Part shown: positions 24,801 to 36,156 of the stretch, piece after piece
How the letters are laid out: the number at the start of each line of letters is the position of its first letter
Numbering within the stretch: the stretch's first letter is position 1
Source of the DNA: Clavelina lepadiformis
Lineage: Eukaryota > Chordata > Ascidiacea > Aplousobranchia > Clavelinidae
Length of the DNA stretch: 64,000 bases
Reading direction: 5' to 3'
NCBI RefSeq assembly: GCF_947623445.1
Contig: NC_135244.1
Location: forward strand, 2,356,001-2,420,000
Translations under genes and position numbers: made by a program
Notes under the pieces: model-generated
Told to the model about the DNA's origin: nothing
Database searches by the model: none
Seen by the model: the letters and a program-made list of their open reading frames with translations, nothing else

Positions 24801-27800
24801 GATATCCCAGTGACGTCAGAGTACCAGAATCCGCGTCGATACTTGAATTACAAGGCCAAGCTGTTTTGAAACAAAGATATGAGGTTCTACGTTAGACGTG
24901 TAATAAAAGAAGACAAGCCAACTAAATGCAGGACGTTGACGTACTAGATGACCATTCCAATGTGAAGCCTTTGTCAACGACGCTGCGGTCGGTGCGAAAA
25001 AATACCAGCATGGAGTTGTTTTGTGAATAGAAATTGCCAGGAATTTCGCTTCCACAAAATGTCCTCTGCAGAAAAAAAACTTGAAAATGTCTCAAAAAAG
25101 GTCTATTTCAAATTTTTTTTTACCAGCTGAGAGGTAACGAGGTACAAACAATCGTACTATTTTTAATTATGATTTGTGCTTTTTGGGGTAAAAATAGCTG
25201 TTAGAACGGTTCAAATAAAACGATCACCTGGTGATTGGACTCTACAATGGTCACGTTGTCGTAGGAGCAACTTTTTTCATATTCCAGGAAGAGTTCTGTA
25301 AATCTCACGTTCAAAATCTAAAATTTGGAAAAAAACTTGATTATATTTTTTTCGATACAGCTTTTAGTACGAACTTTTAATGACTTTTTACAGATTTCAG
25401 TAGGGAAAACGCTTTTAATGCTTACTTCTTTGATTACGTAAGTTCTCTCAATTAAACCAAATTTCGTCGTTATTTTTACTTTGATAGTTATTATACCTTA
25501 TCAGAATCGGTAACAACGGTCCAATTGCAGTTGATATCATTAAAATACCGGCCAAGATTGCCCTGGGATTTCAGTGTGCCAGACGGAAGACCTAAATATA
25601 TTTCGCCGCACGGTGTCTCTGTAAACATAATTATTGTAGAAAAATAATTATTAAGACTTGCTTTGGACTCACCACCAAAAAAGTGGAAAATCAACAGAGC
25701 GATGGAAATGGAAAACCACAAATGCTGTCAATCAACCGATCGTGTATGGCACGTATTACGTGACTGAGTTTGTTTTGTTGAGTTTCGTAATAGGATTTGT
25801 ATACAACATATTAGTATTTTTATATATATAAGGCAATAAGTTATAAGTATTGTTGACCGAAAACAGATAATAATAAAACAGAGGTTGTGTTTGTTTGTTC
25901 GCTAAAAAGCGTTATTTTGATGTTTGGTTATATAAAACAAGCAAACTTAGACAGAAAATTTAATTTCTTGAAATATTATTTTAGTTTGTACCTACCTGAT
26001 GACCAGCTTAGTTTAAAACTCCCACCAGGATCGTTATTATCGACTTGGAACTTAATCACGACAGAATTGCTTTGAGACGTGTACTTGCCTGGGATTTCTT
26101 TTCCACAAAAGGTGTGCTGAATGATAAAGTATAAGCAAAAAATGTAAATTGACATTTCAAATCTTTCTAAGGACAGGAGCAAAACAAGATTAAAATCTTT
26201 AGTTTAAGTAGAAAGCGACAACGTCACGTCACGTCACAACAACGACAACGTCACGATCATGCGTAAAGATTTCATTTCATTAATTACAAAAAATGACATA
26301 CCCGGTTACCACCGTCAACTATTGTGACGTATTCATGGCGACATTTTTGATCTTCTTTCAAGGAAATCGAGTCAAAATTTATTTTAAGAACCTGAAAAAA
26401 TTGAAACAACTTTTTAACTGATGACCACATCGACAACTTACTACAAATAACTAAACATCGTTTTATTCAGTTCCTTACCTGTCCCCGCACGGTGGCGATA
26501 GTCCAACTGCAGTTGATGTTGTTTAGGTTGTTGTGAGGAAATCCCGGCGAGACCAGTGTTCCCGTGTCGTTGTGGTAAGACAATTGACCGCAACTGATTT
26601 CTATTTTTTAAGTTAACCATTTTATATTGAAATTTTATGATTTCAGTTGATTTGACTTGGTTTGATTTAATACAATTTCATAAACAGGGTTATGACGCTT
26701 GTGGACACCTATAGCAAGAGAGGATCGTGTTTTTTCTTGGTTTCACAAGTCACGAAATTTAATCTCCGACAAAGCACTGCAGAGACGTAAAAACGTTAAA
26801 GTTGCCGTTTAACTCGTATAAAAGTTTAGCAAGTCAATTTGCAAGGAAGAGGACAAACGCCTTTTTTCCTCTTTGGTCGCCATGACATGTTGCTGTACTT
26901 GGTGTAAAGTTGTATAAGGTGTAATCGGAATTTTCTATTTATTTGTACATAGTTTTTCGAGCAACAGCAAAATGCGGTATGCTTCACAATAACTTGTTTA
27001 GGTTATATCATTACTTCAAGCAAAACAATCACAAAATCGTGATAGCAAGTGTTAATAGATAAAAGCTAACCTTTTAAATGCAAATACTTTTTCTTAATTT
27101 AACTATGTTTCAGAAAAAAGTTTCAGTTCACCTGACGACCACGTCATTCGGAACCCGCTTCTTTGGCTTGAACCATCGGTGACCATATGAATAACTACGT
27201 TGTTGCCTTGGGAACGAATAGTGCCTGGAGAGTTGTTTGAACAATGCTTGCTCTACCAAACAAAAAAACTTGCGTTAATCGTGTGGACGATGTTTTGAAA
27301 TTGAATGTTTCCTCAGGTTTTTGGTTACGTGAATGGTTGTTTATCAATCATGCTTATAGAATTTTTCCATGAAACATGCATTTGTGTCAATACCTGTTTT
27401 CCACCGTTGTATATCATAATATAGTCGTAACAACCGGACGAATAGAAGTCAAAATTCGTAAATTTGATGATCAGAACCTGTCAACAACATAGTTTTAAAC
27501 AAGTGGAATCTCGACATATGAGAAGATTTTTTTACTTGTGTGTCCAACAGAGCTATATGACTTAACTTAACTAGCATTAAGTTGAAGGTGACGAAGCAAT
27601 TTTGCACACTTTTAGTGGAAGCGTAAAAGTTGCTGTTGAAAAGAATTAGCCAAAAGCCGCACATTCAGCCACGACATGTGTAGTTATTGTAAATTTAAAC
27701 AAAAGTGTGATTATGATTCTCTGAATAATATGTAAGGTCATGTACAACAACATATGACGTTGCATACTTTCTTTCTTATTAGTTTCTTTTAGTCAACTTC

Positions 27801-28847
27801 AAATCTTCAAATATGTAACAAAAACAATGGCATGAGCCATCTCAAACAAATAAGTTAAATCAGTGCTTCTCAAACCGATCAAACCGGGTCGCGATCCAAA
27901 AGTGAGTTTCCGTTTGATTTGGTTGGGTCGCCACCTATAGTATAGTTCACGAAGCCTTTCATAACTGTACCGTTATCAATTTCATGTTCGTTTGACGTTT
28001 ATGAATTCGAATTTCCCTAGCAAGAAATTGATAATTGGCGAATGTATCTGTGGCATTACAACAGTGGTTGCTAGTATAGTGATTAGGGTTGGTGATTAGT
28101 ATGGTGTAGTATAGGGTCGCCAGAGTTTGCTGTTAACTTACGCTTAAAATTTGGGTCGCCGCATAAAAAGGTTGAGAAGCACTGAGTTAAATAAACAAAC
28201 GAACAGACAAACAAACTAGACAGAAAAAGATCAACGTTGTAGTACTCTGTTATATACGCTAAGAGTAATGTTTTGCTTACTGATTTTTTCTTTTGTTAGC
28301 TTACTGTCACCTGGCCAACTGAAGTTGAAATCGTCCACCTGCAGTTTATTCGGTTGGGATAAAGACTAGGAAAATTTGGCGATTTCAAAAGTCCTACCGT
28401 GGAGGTGTAACTTGTCTGTCCACACGAACTGTGGACTGCAAAAATGCGTAAGTAGTTGTTTCATAATAGAAATAAGTGCCAGCAACAATACATTTTGTTC
28501 CAGTATAAATTTTTGAACCGAATTTTAAGTTTGAACAAAATGTTTAGTTTTTAAACATTTTGAATACAAACAAATATCCAAAACTTCACAAAAGCATTTA
28601 TGACCTAAGGCAAGACACAATTCAAAAAGAAGCGTTTTACTTAAACAGAAACATCATGCACATGACGTCATAAAGCTTATCAATGAAAAAAGAAAACTTA
28701 GAAATAAAAGTATAAACTTCTTTCACCATTAAGTTTATTTTTACCAGGAAAAAAACGAAGCGAGAAATTACCTTGTCGGACCAGGGTCAGCACGACAACG
28801 AAAACCAGAGCGAGGCTCACAGCTAAGTGTCCACTTCCAGGCAACAT
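18161..28847 (-). CDS. Secreted multi-CUB protein with three cbEGF domains
   Basis: A large secreted, adhesive or matrix-type protein of about 1,280 residues, with a signal peptide, ten CUB domains and three calcium-binding EGF domains. Exon 1 (28772-28847) encodes MLPGSGHLAVSLALVFVVV plus a few residues. Each CUB uses three exons: an N-terminal CG...SPGYP..Y..N..C.W.I part, a middle C..D.L.I.DG part, and a final FCG...G..L.WSSG part. Approximate first-exon positions of CUB1-10 are 28310-28434, 26483-26601, 25499-25619, 24741-24859, 23747-23871, 22924-23042, 22000-22119, 21021-21141, 20270-20391 and 19416-19543. The EGF exons at about 18888, 18562 and 18287 open with DLNEC, DVDEC and DIDEC and carry C.N..G.Y/F.C.C, so they are calcium-binding type. 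The stop is at 18161-18163. No transmembrane segment follows, so it should be secreted. The ATG at 28847 was chosen over an upstream in-frame TTG because a signal peptide starts there. Confidence 0.88.
20168..20222 (+). repeat. Purine-rich GA/AAG low-complexity tract
   Basis: About 55 bp of gagagaagaaag-type sequence in a CUB-gene intron. It makes a spurious Glu/Lys ORF on the plus strand. Confidence 0.8.
21240..21325 (+). repeat. Imperfect short tandem repeat (tataacttgtat type)
   Basis: Repeated cttgtat/cttatgc/ataacttgta units lie in the intron of the CUB gene between the first exon of CUB8 and the last exon of CUB7. There is no coding role. Confidence 0.5.
26221..26260 (+). repeat. Short cgtcacgtcacaac tandem
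   Basis: Five cgtcac motifs within 40 bp, in the intron between the last two CUB2 exons. Confidence 0.55.
27861..28184. mobile_element. Non-autonomous hAT element in a CUB-gene intron
   Basis: Inverted ends CAGTGCTTCTCAAACC and GGTTGAGAAGCACTG, with a perfect 8-bp target-site duplication AGTTAAAT at 27853-27860 and 28185-28192. gggtcgc motifs occur several times near each end. The element is 324 bp with no coding capacity. It lies in the first intron of CUB1. It is related by end motif to 1295-1632. Confidence 0.95.
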
Positions 28848-28964
28848 TTCCAAGTCTTTTACTTTAATCAAATCGACAACTTCACCTCCAAGTAGCAAGT
28901 GCAGCCTTCACATTTACACAGCAGTCCGCCTTTTCAGAAAGGTAGTTCGACTGTTGCAAATTAT

Positions 28965-28973
28965 CTTTATATA
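28965..28973 (-). promoter_or_regulatory. TATA box of the CUB/EGF gene
   Basis: TATATAAAG on the minus strand lies about 118 bp upstream of the chosen ATG. This would place transcription start near 28940 with a 5' leader of roughly 90 nt. It is a good match to the consensus; the start itself is inferred. Confidence 0.55.
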
Positions 28974-28974
28974 G

Positions 28975-29469
28975 CGACATGGCCAAACGTTTTTGGTAAG
29001 AAAATAAGGCGTTAGGTAAAAGGTTAAAAGGTACTGGCAAGGAAACCGAAAAGCATACTCAAGTCACGCGTTGTATTCATACAAAATGCCAGTTTCGAAA
29101 ACATTAAAAATCGAGAGAGTAAAAATAATGTTTTTGGCGCGGTGCCCGCGTCTAGAGACTGATGTTTGGTAAACAAACGCGTTTGAGAGCTAATTTGCTG
29201 CTAAACTGGACAAACTAAACTCGGTGGGAAAGATCAATCCCTGAAGTGGATGGTACAACCATAGAAATCTATTAACATTATTCGTTTTATGATAAAACAT
29301 GGTAAAAGTAGGATTCGTTTTTATAAACACTTGCAATATATGTTTTTGGGAAAGTGAATGTGTATACAATTAGTTTTCATATAATACCAAACATTTCCAA
29401 TAAATACGATATTTTGGTATAAATGTTAAAAGAACTGAATTCTTATCAATGTTTGAAGCGTTAAACTTG
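28975..29469. other. Upstream region of the CUB gene
   Basis: Non-coding, with no clear element other than the TATA box just downstream on the minus strand. Confidence 0.4.
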
Positions 29470-29818
29470 TAATGAAAAGTGGTGTATGGTACCTTAACCT
29501 GTAAGGTTTGCCCACTTCACTACAAAGTCTGTTTACTTGTGTATATCTCAACAGTGAGCTTTGATAGACTTCAGCAATAATAACACAGGAATGACAACTG
29601 CATAAGCTGATTATATTGAAGCTTCTTTGAACGATTACATTTTAAATAAAAACATTGTGACAGCTACATAATAAAGTCGACCACTTTCTAGGGTTAACTT
29701 CGTAGACTGTGACGCATTGAAAAACTATGAATAACAACACACGCAAAGCAGGCATGCACGACATTTTTGTCACGACTTAGTACGATAAGCAGAGAGTAAT
29801 CGATTACGCAACGTTATG
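29470..29818 (+). repeat. Dispersed ~450-bp repeat, copy C (shortened)
   Basis: Opens aatgaaaagtggtgtatggt and closes at gattacgcaacgttatgc, matching copies A and B at both ends. The gatatatgagtctcatgagg segment of A and B is missing here, so this copy has an internal deletion. Confidence 0.7.
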
Positions 29819-30401
29819 CTTTGCTTTGCCGATTTCCGTAAACAAAACAGTGGCATGCAAACAGTCTATGCGGCATTCTATTTGCAGGCAATCTTATCAT
29901 ATCATCACAAACTTAATACCAGCGCTGCAATTATACAGCATTCTACCTAGCACCGTGCATTTGTTGAGTTTTAAAGAAAACCAAGTTTTGAATTAAACAC
30001 AAAATGCAGATCGTCATTTCTTCTCTTTTTTATTCAAATAAAGTTAATACCAAAATATAATAAGTTTTTGATGTTTTACAAAAACAGAGAGTATGGACCA
30101 TGATTAAGTTCAATTAGAAATTAACAACCAGTTAATTTCCTGAACAAAGCCTCATGGGTTGGGCCAAGGCGAACTCAGAAGAACCGTGACAGCAACGTCA
30201 CGAGACAGAAGCGAGTTTACTTCCCAATCAGATTAAATTTGTTGTCGGCAAGATAACCTTTAAAATTGTTGGCACGGATGTGTGGTCTTACAGTTAACCC
30301 GAAGCGTGGTTTGCAATTAATCGAAAATGCTGGCTGCAGTGCTTGCCGCGTTGTCTGCGTTTTCCTGTTTTGTGATTGCCTTCTTTGTGCAAACGTTAGA
30401 T

Positions 30402-30718
30402 CAGCGTGGTCCAACTGCAGGCCCGCGGGCCAAAGTTGGCCCGCGAGCACCGATTTTTTGGCCCGCGAACTGATAGTCAGCTTTGATTCAATCTGGCAAC
30501 ATAACTTCAATTTTTGTTTCTTTGTTATTGTAATTGACAAAAAACTTTGTGAATGATCCTTTGTAATGCGTAACAATTTTTTCAGTTCTAATATCAGTGT
30601 CACATTGTTCTTCAGTTCTAATTTCACATTTCTTCAGTTCTAATTTAAAAACATTGGCCCGCAAGATAAAAAAATTTTCTGATTTTGGCCCGCGATGAAA
30701 AGAAGTTGGACCACGCTG
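30402..30718. mobile_element. Non-autonomous hAT MITE, GGCCCGC-rich
   Basis: Begins CAGCGTGGTCCAACT and ends AGTTGGACCACGCTG, flanked by a perfect 8-bp target-site duplication CGTTAGAT (30394-30401 and 30719-30726). GGCCCGCG motifs recur close to both ends. It is 317 bp. The two ORFs overlapping it (30217-30627 minus, 30266-30556 plus) span the element boundary and are not genes. Confidence 0.95.
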
Positions 30719-30726
30719 CGTTAGAT

Positions 30727-32753
30727 GAAGAAACGTTAACTTTAGGTGTTGTTGTCATTCCCAAACCAAACTGTTCGTCGTTATAAAGAGGAGAAAAACT
30801 AAACAAAAGGTCGGCATCTTTAGAACTATGTTTTGAATTCAAATCGTGAGGATATACTATCATGTGATCATGATAATACTATACGTAATCAACTAATCAT
30901 GTGATTTCTGAAATCATGATCATTGTAGCATTTCACTTATGGAGATTTCTGGACAATAGCCTACATCACCTACAACCATAAGTTTGGACATATGCTACAT
31001 GCAATTTACCAGGAAATTTGAAAGCCACTTTGTGCTTGATTTCTCAGTTCATGTACCCATGTTTGACCTTTAGTAACCTCAATTCAATCGCAAAAGGCGA
31101 TTCACTTTTGTAAAAAAAAACCAACGCAAATACAACAAACTTCTTTTATGTGGCTTTGATTTTCTCTGCGTTGTAAGTCATATAGCTTCAGATTAACCAG
31201 AAAGTTGTAAACTTGGCTTTAAATTGTTCTGATTAATTTTGATATTCGTCGCAGTGCTGGTGTACAACATATGACTTACACTATGTTTGCTTTAGTGTAA
31301 TATCAAATATAGAAAAAATTGATCCTGTTACTTTGTTGGGTTGTTAGCTGATGACTTTACTGCTGATGCAAGATGCACTTATGTTAATTCTTAAAATATG
31401 CTTCTTGTTCCATATAATTTTCGTCTTAATGTTCTACATACTAAAAATTATTATTGCTTGCTTTTAACAACTAGAAAAGTTCAAAGTTTTCAAGGTAAAT
31501 AAACTCGCGTGACCTGCACGTATACGTGACGTAAAGATAGCAGAGCATGTGTGTCATTCCAGCCTTGATCTGAAACTAGTCACAGAAAATGCTTCCTGGA
31601 TAACTTCAACAATAGCAAGAAAGTTAGATTTCTTCTGGCGATCTTACTCCTCGAAAGTATTAAAGACACTCTGTTATTTATTTAGAGTACACATAAGGGG
31701 AACAACCGTCTTTACTGCGCTCTAATTTTCCGAGCCTTTTTTGCCGTTGCGAATGCTACACGAGTGCTCCTTTAAAAGTGGTAGCGATCGTTCTTTTGGA
31801 AATTATTTTTCTACGGTACAATATTGTAAGGTCTGTACATGTTAGTTCAATTTTCTACTCTTGTAATGTTAAAAATAAGCATCAGCCTTTGCGACATTTA
31901 ATACTGGGTTGATCAATAGACATCTCGCCTTTTCTTGACTTACAGTTCCCCAGCACTGGACCACGCAACTACGACTAAAACTACACAAATCAATAACTTG
32001 GTAAAAGACCTCTGTTTCCGAGTCTTCGCTCCCTCTGCATAGTTTTAGGAGTAAGTGGTGGGTGGTTGGGAACAATGTCCAACGGTAATTTATTTCAATT
32101 GATTTCTACAGACGTTTTTCATGTGGAAAAAGACGAAACACGTTGTCTGCTTTCAATTCTTTAAAAAGTAGTGAAACGCGATGTTTAAAATATTAATGCA
32201 AGCTTTTTAGACAAGGACTTAAAAAGCAGCGATGAAGAATGCAAAAACGCATTTAATTTTTCGTTGATTGTAGTTGATTTTGTTGGTCTTCTGTTGCTGC
32301 TTCAATAGAAGGCGATGGTTTGTAAAGTAAGATTTTTACATTCCTTTAAAATCTTGGTGTGATACCTGACACTGCCGGATGCATACGTAATTGACCCGAC
32401 GGTGCGTAGCTGAATTTTCCACGAAAACAAAATTGTCGCCTATCGGCAAATTTTCATTGCTGAAAGAGGAAAGGCGACCCCCAATTTAAGGCTTTGTTTA
32501 TAAGTTAATAACACATTGGATCAATATCGTCTAAGCTTAGAAGAAAAAAGCTATATCATTAGGTCAGATATCTTGACTTAATTGTGACCTCTATTTGTCG
32601 TGACAGAATCGAGCGCCGATTTTTAGAAGGCGAGCTAGAATAGAAGGTAATTATATATATCACTGCCCGCTAAGTGATAATGCCCATAGTTACGTAATTA
32701 TTTTGCGGTGTCATTTCGAACGTAAATTTAAAGAAAGTTCGCCACATTTTTAT
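30727..32753. other. Intergenic between the CUB gene and the first GPCR
   Basis: No gene recognised. A minus-strand frame at 31869-32075 is open for 68 codons and Cys-rich, but it has no convincing splice signals or family match. The last part probably holds the first GPCR's promoter. Confidence 0.45.
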
Positions 32754-32760
32754 TATAAAA
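32754..32760 (+). promoter_or_regulatory. TATA box of GPCR 1
   Basis: TATAAAA lies 51 bp before the predicted initiator Met at 32811, leaving room for a short leader. Inferred from motif and spacing only. Confidence 0.45.
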
Positions 32761-32810
32761 AGATCGCTCTTGTCATTGACGATAAAACCATTCTGCAAGG
32801 GAAGACAAAG

Positions 32811-34663
32811 ATGGAAAGAAAAGTGTACCTCCTACTTCTAATAATTGTTCACCTGAAAGGTAAGTGAAAGCGGATTGTACAAAATGCATGTTTTAGATAC
32901 TATTCCACAAGAAATTTATTGATGTGGTGACAGGAGTTTACATGTTCTTATTTATCGTCGTTTGTAAAACGCATAATGTGACATTAATGAATACGATATG
33001 TTTATATTATGTTTAAAAAACATTCTGCTAAAGGATCTGACAAAATCACAAAAATTTTTATGTTTACGTTATAGTTTTTCAAGCTGTGGAAAACTGCCTT
33101 GAAATTTCCTGCGTTGGAGGAATTAAAAAACCTGTTGTTGCTGCTTCCGATTCCTATCGCGTTTGCTCCAGAAGTGTTAAAAGCGGTGAATTCCAATCTT
33201 GCCATTACTTGAACAAAGCAATATTTGAAAGTTTGGATTCCACCAACTTGACAATCGAACGCGTCTTGGAACACAACACAACAAGAGCTTTGGGAACGAC
33301 ATCTTCTCCAAATGGAACTAATTGCACTTCTGAAGCCGAGAATCACAACCGAGCTCGGTTGCTGGTTGATACAGAATGTGTTGGACTTTCCGAATGCGAT
33401 TTGCCTTATGAGGACGAAAATATTGAAAACTGTGACGACTACAAAACCGTTGAGTATTTTGTGAAGTTTTCAATAATATTACTGCTCACCGGCGTAATAT
33501 TAACAGCAAACCTGGCCACATTCGTTCACGCGATTTTAGAGCTCCGCAAACCTGCTTTGTCAAATGTGACGAAAGTCCATTCCATCACGATTCTTAACCT
33601 GTCTTCCGCCGATTTCGTCACTGGATTGTATTTGACCGGTGTCGTCATTTCCTCGCACGTGACTCATTCCGCTTGTGATGAAAACGCCCGACACGCTTGG
33701 CTGCACAGCCTTCCCTGCTCCCTATTGGCTGCGGCGAGTCTCGCCTCCAGTAACATATCGACAACCGCTCTTATCCTTATCACGTCAGTCCGGATGTTGA
33801 GTGTGCTTAGACCGTACAAGAGGATCAGCGTTAAACCTATCGCCTGGATTGCGTTCATCTCCTGGATTATCTGGTTCGTTTGGGCCGCCGTGCCTTTGTT
33901 TGATCTGGACGTCATAAAGTCGATCTTTGTAAAAGCGGTCCGGATAAAGTGGGAAGGTGCAACTAAAACATTAACTTACGATTCTATCCTCGGAACGGTC
34001 AATTATGTGCTGGATGGTTTGAACAAGACATGCAATGGGAGTTTGTACGGGCTTGCCCATATTTCAGACGAACTGACCTGGCCAGATTTGATATCATTGT
34101 CTCGAAAAATTGATCTACATTCAGCCGACGATGGGATCTATTATTACGGCTATTACGTTCACGATCAGCTTTGCTTCGCCGAGTATTTTCCGAGCTTCAG
34201 AGACAAGTCTGCGTTTTTCACTTTATTCAACGCCACTTTCAACATTCTGTCTTTCCTGTATATTGTAATAGCTTACATTGTAATCGTCCGCAAATCATCC
34301 TTAGGTTTATGCTGCTCCAAGCAACAAGTCCGCCTTGGCTGCTGCGTCGGTCCCAGCGATGAGGCCAATCGCATTAGGAGCCGAAGAGACGAAGAAAACA
34401 GAAAAGCAAATTGCAAAATTTTCCTCATCACTTTGACAAATATGATGTGCATCTTACCCATGTCCATTGCCTCCGTTTTGCACTTTTTTTGGACCTCCAA
34501 TAGCGACGCATGCGCAGTAAGAGATTACGAAAGAAGTATTAACAACTGGGTAGGGGTCTTGGCGCCATTTGCAATTCTTATCAACAGCTTTTTGAATCCT
34601 TTTATTTACTCCGCTGGAATGTGGAGAGTCCCCTGTAAAGGATGCCGCGACAGAGCGCCATGA
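32811..34663 (+). CDS. LGR-like class A GPCR with short Cys-containing ectodomain, paralogue 1
   Basis: A 545-residue cell-surface receptor in two exons (32811-32859 and 33075-34663). Exon 1 encodes the signal peptide MERKVYLLLLIIVHLK, and exon 2 continues in phase as VFQAVENC. Starting at 33086 would lose the signal peptide, and that codon is GTG. The ectodomain (about residues 21-140) has roughly nine Cys and several Asn-glycosylation sites but no leucine-rich repeats. Seven helices follow. TM2 has ILNLSSADFVTG, close to the NLSxADxxxG of LGR and relaxin receptors. The E/DRY position reads SVRM and keeps the Arg. TM7 has LNSFLNPFIYSAGMWR. The TM4-TM5 loop is about 100 residues, ending in the conserved LCFAEYFPSF that should pair with the TM3 Cys. 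The ligand is unknown. Polyadenylation signals aataaa follow near 34927 and 35043. Confidence 0.85.
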
Positions 34664-34687
34664 AATCATTTCGTGGGTTGCGTGTTT

Positions 34688-34785
34688 TTACCTTTTCATT
34701 GAAAAAAAGTCTTTACTCGTTTTTAGAGTTTTTTGAGTTGGAGTTTTTACTCGTTTTTGGAGTTTCTACTACTCGTTTTCTAATT
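34688..34785 (+). repeat. Imperfect tandem of a TTTTTACTCGTTTTTGGAGT unit
   Basis: About three degenerate copies of a 20-30 bp unit lie in the 3' flank of GPCR 1. Probably a small minisatellite. Confidence 0.5.
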
Positions 34786-36156
34786 TTATTATTTGTAGCA
34801 TTTAAATTTATATATCTTGTGGTGAAGGTGATAACATTCCGACATTGTGCGTTAGTTTTCAACGTTTTCTGGCTTAAACAAAAGATATCAATATTTGCGC
34901 AATGCAGGGATTAAACAATGTATACAATAAAATACGTTGCCAAAATATTGCTTTAATTCACTTTTACACTATTGTGAACTATTGGGGAAAATATAGTGAA
35001 ATGCAGTTGGCGTCATTTGAAACCGGTTTTGTGATCGTTGAATAAACCGCATTTAAATTTAAACAAATTGTGTCGTTTTCTTCTACGAATACAAGAAATC
35101 TATTGCCAGCAGCAAGAGGGAAGCAAAAGTTCAGAGAAAAGCAAGTTTGTCACCCGATGAAGCGCGCGTTCGCAAAAAAAATTTAGTTGTCGTTTTGCGT
35201 TTTTAGCATAATTATAGATCGCATCTTTACCCTTGAGGCTTATAAAAGTGGTAATTTTTATTTTCTCGTTCAGAGGACACTATTCGATAATTTATGGCTG
35301 TGGTGAAAATGTTTAAAACTTTAAAAAACACAAAGAGTAATTAAACATCACCACACCTTCAAATTTTCTTCAGCACGTCTTTGGGTCGAAAGGTTTTGGA
35401 CTTTGATTTTTTCCGCATATTGAAGCGACTGGGTTACGTCCATACCTAGGGTGTCCCGCGCCGGACACTGTAATATATTTGGTCTATAAATGAAGGTAAT
35501 GTGGCTGCCTCGTAATTCGCTTGGAACATCTATCTATTTGGTATAAGTACCGCAGCACAAAAAGACGTTACGCTTAAAAACATGCATTCATATTGACGCT
35601 TTATGTGCGTGTCAGGTTTGGCTTGCGGCGACTGATTGTGATCAAGATACTTTCTTGTAATGATATGAACGAGTAAACACATCGATGAGGCATACGACCA
35701 TGTCTTTGTTGTTGAGTTTGCTTCGTCTAATTTGGCAAAATAGAAGATTAATCTACATTGAGTGATTCGATCCCTTGCAGATATTTGCTGATTAACCGGG
35801 GGTAGGAAAAAGACTTGGAAAGTTACAATATCTATATAATTAGCCAAAATTGCGCGCCTGTAATCTATTCAAATTGTCGTTTTCACAACTCGTTAAATGC
35901 CAGCGAACGTAAACGAACGAAGGTGATAATTTTCCGAAGCGTAAGAATAATTAAATGAAATGTTTAGCGGTGTATCCTTTCCCGCAAGAGTGACCCTTTG
36001 AAGCAATTTTTTTTCCCAACGCACTTTGAAACCGATAATGTTATTGCTTAGCTATAATTGTCAATTTTTTCTTGAGACCGTTTGAATTGAGTACAGGCGC
36101 TGTGTTTGACCAGGATAAGTGGAAGAAATTTTCAGATTGACAAACGCGGGTTTGTC
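34786..36156. other. Spacer between the two GPCR genes
   Basis: Contains the 3' flank of GPCR 1 and the presumed promoter of GPCR 2. The minus ORF at 35530-35847 has no recognisable features and is probably chance. Confidence 0.45.

Noticed and set aside
30217-30627. 136-codon minus ORF
   Set aside because: Crosses the boundary and target duplication of the MITE at 30402-30718.
33086-33088. Start of GPCR 1 at 33086
   Set aside because: The codon is GTG, inside exon 2; the signal-peptide exon at 32811 joins in phase and matches its paralogue.
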